Shown here piece after piece: positions 63,654 through 64,000 of a DNA stretch of 64,000 bases; within the stretch, counting starts at the first letter, position 1; each line of letters begins with the position of its first letter. A model generated the notes under the pieces. That model searched no databases and was not told the DNA's origin. It saw nothing but the letters and a program-made list of their open reading frames with translations. Location of the stretch: contig NZ_NRSD01000010.1 in NCBI RefSeq assembly GCF_016583985.1, forward strand, positions 84,830 through 148,829. Reading direction: 5' to 3'. Both the position numbers and the translations under genes were made by a program. Source of the DNA: Thiocapsa imhoffii (GTDB taxonomy: Bacteria > Pseudomonadota > Gammaproteobacteria > Chromatiales > Chromatiaceae).

Positions 63654-64000
63654 TTATTTGTTCGAAGCGGCCTGCGCGATCGCGCGGAGCACGGCCACGG
63701 TCTCGTGGTCGCTGTCGTCGAAATCCGGATCGGCGCTGGTCTTCACGATGACCACCTCGCGTACCGGATCGACGTAGACGTATTGGCCCCAAACCCCGAT
63801 CGCGAGGAAGTCGCCCTGCGGGTCTTCCGGGATCCACCACTTGTAGCCGTAGCCGAAGGTCCAGCTCGAAGCTGGGTTCTCGCCGGGCTGCAGGTGTGGT
63901 GCGCTCGGGTTCACCGAGGCCGCGACCCAACCGGCCGGCACGATCTGCCGACCCTCGCGCGCGCCACCCTCGAGGTACAGTCGCCCGAAGCGCGCCCAGT
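63654..64000 (-). CDS. Serine hydrolase (class C beta-lactamase-like), C-terminal part
   Basis: The frame enters from the right end of the window and runs to a TAA at 63654. It shows GRQIVPAGWVAASVNPSAP, TFGYGYKWWIPEDPQGDFLA and GVWGQYVYVDPVREVVIVKT, the end of the beta-lactamase/esterase fold with the GYGYKWW region. The active-site Ser and Tyr motifs lie outside the window, so activity cannot be judged. About 115 residues are visible. Confidence 0.85.
   Translation of the reverse strand, partial: WARFGRLYLEGGAREGRQIVPAGWVAASVNPSAPHLQPGENPASSWTFGYGYKWWIPEDPQGDFLAIGVWGQYVYVDPVREVVIVKTSADPDFDDSDHETVAVLRAIAQAASNK

Overview
The window looks like a mobile, defence-rich chromosomal island of a GC-rich gammaproteobacterium. 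A purple sulfur bacterium of the Chromatiaceae is my best guess, from base composition and from a CARF-RelE effector of a kind studied in Allochromatium vinosum. This is inference: there is no rRNA, tRNA or housekeeping marker in the window to confirm it.

Left part (1-18400). It holds broken defence systems and a few ordinary genes: a decayed type I restriction-modification locus (hsdM, hsdS, hsdR remnants), a duplicated 34-residue membrane peptide gene with its own terminator, an SLC13-type anion permease, a CoA-binding protein, an old-yellow-enzyme reductase, and a BREX locus. In the BREX locus brxE, brxA and brxB are intact, but a deletion has joined the start of brxC to the end of brxL. 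Fragments of a histidine kinase and a RES/Xre-type toxin-antitoxin pair follow, then a small SOS-type group (umuD, SRAP/YedK, frameshifted yebG) and a two-repeat CRISPR relic.

Middle part (18700-53000). This is a type III-B CRISPR-Cas island with three arrays of two repeat families, A (two arrays) and B (one array plus one stranded repeat). The core cmr1 to cmr6 operon is complete. Around it sit cyclic-oligoadenylate effectors: Cami1 (CARF-RelE), Csx1/Csx2 (CARF-HEPN), Can2/Card1 (CARF-nuclease) and an NE0113-type CARF protein. There are also a chimeric short copy of the last and two Csx16 proteins, a family linked to signal removal. The adaptation module is two cas2-like genes, cas1 and a stand-alone reverse transcriptase, preceded by a membrane coiled-coil protein and a soluble coiled-coil protein. 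Each repeat family has a nearby cas6. Several spacers carry perfect hairpins like bacterial or phage terminators, which fits spacer capture from RNA. The island is full of segmental duplications: one locus (cas6, two tiny genes, truncated thymidylate kinase, B array, truncated nuclease, large membrane protein) is present once whole and twice as scars.

Right part (53900-64000). Five consecutive genes probably form one operon: a two-helix membrane protein, a 982-residue tubulin/FtsZ-like GTPase, a membrane-anchored protein joining a solute-binding-like domain to an OmpA domain, a ZorA/MotA-like protein with a long coiled-coil tail, and a ZorB/MotB-like OmpA protein. It resembles the Zorya anti-phage motor but has a tubulin-like GTPase and a binding-protein/OmpA hybrid where ZorC, ZorD or ZorE would be expected. 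I consider it the best candidate for an undescribed system. A Tn3 transposase remnant and the end of a serine hydrolase gene close the window.
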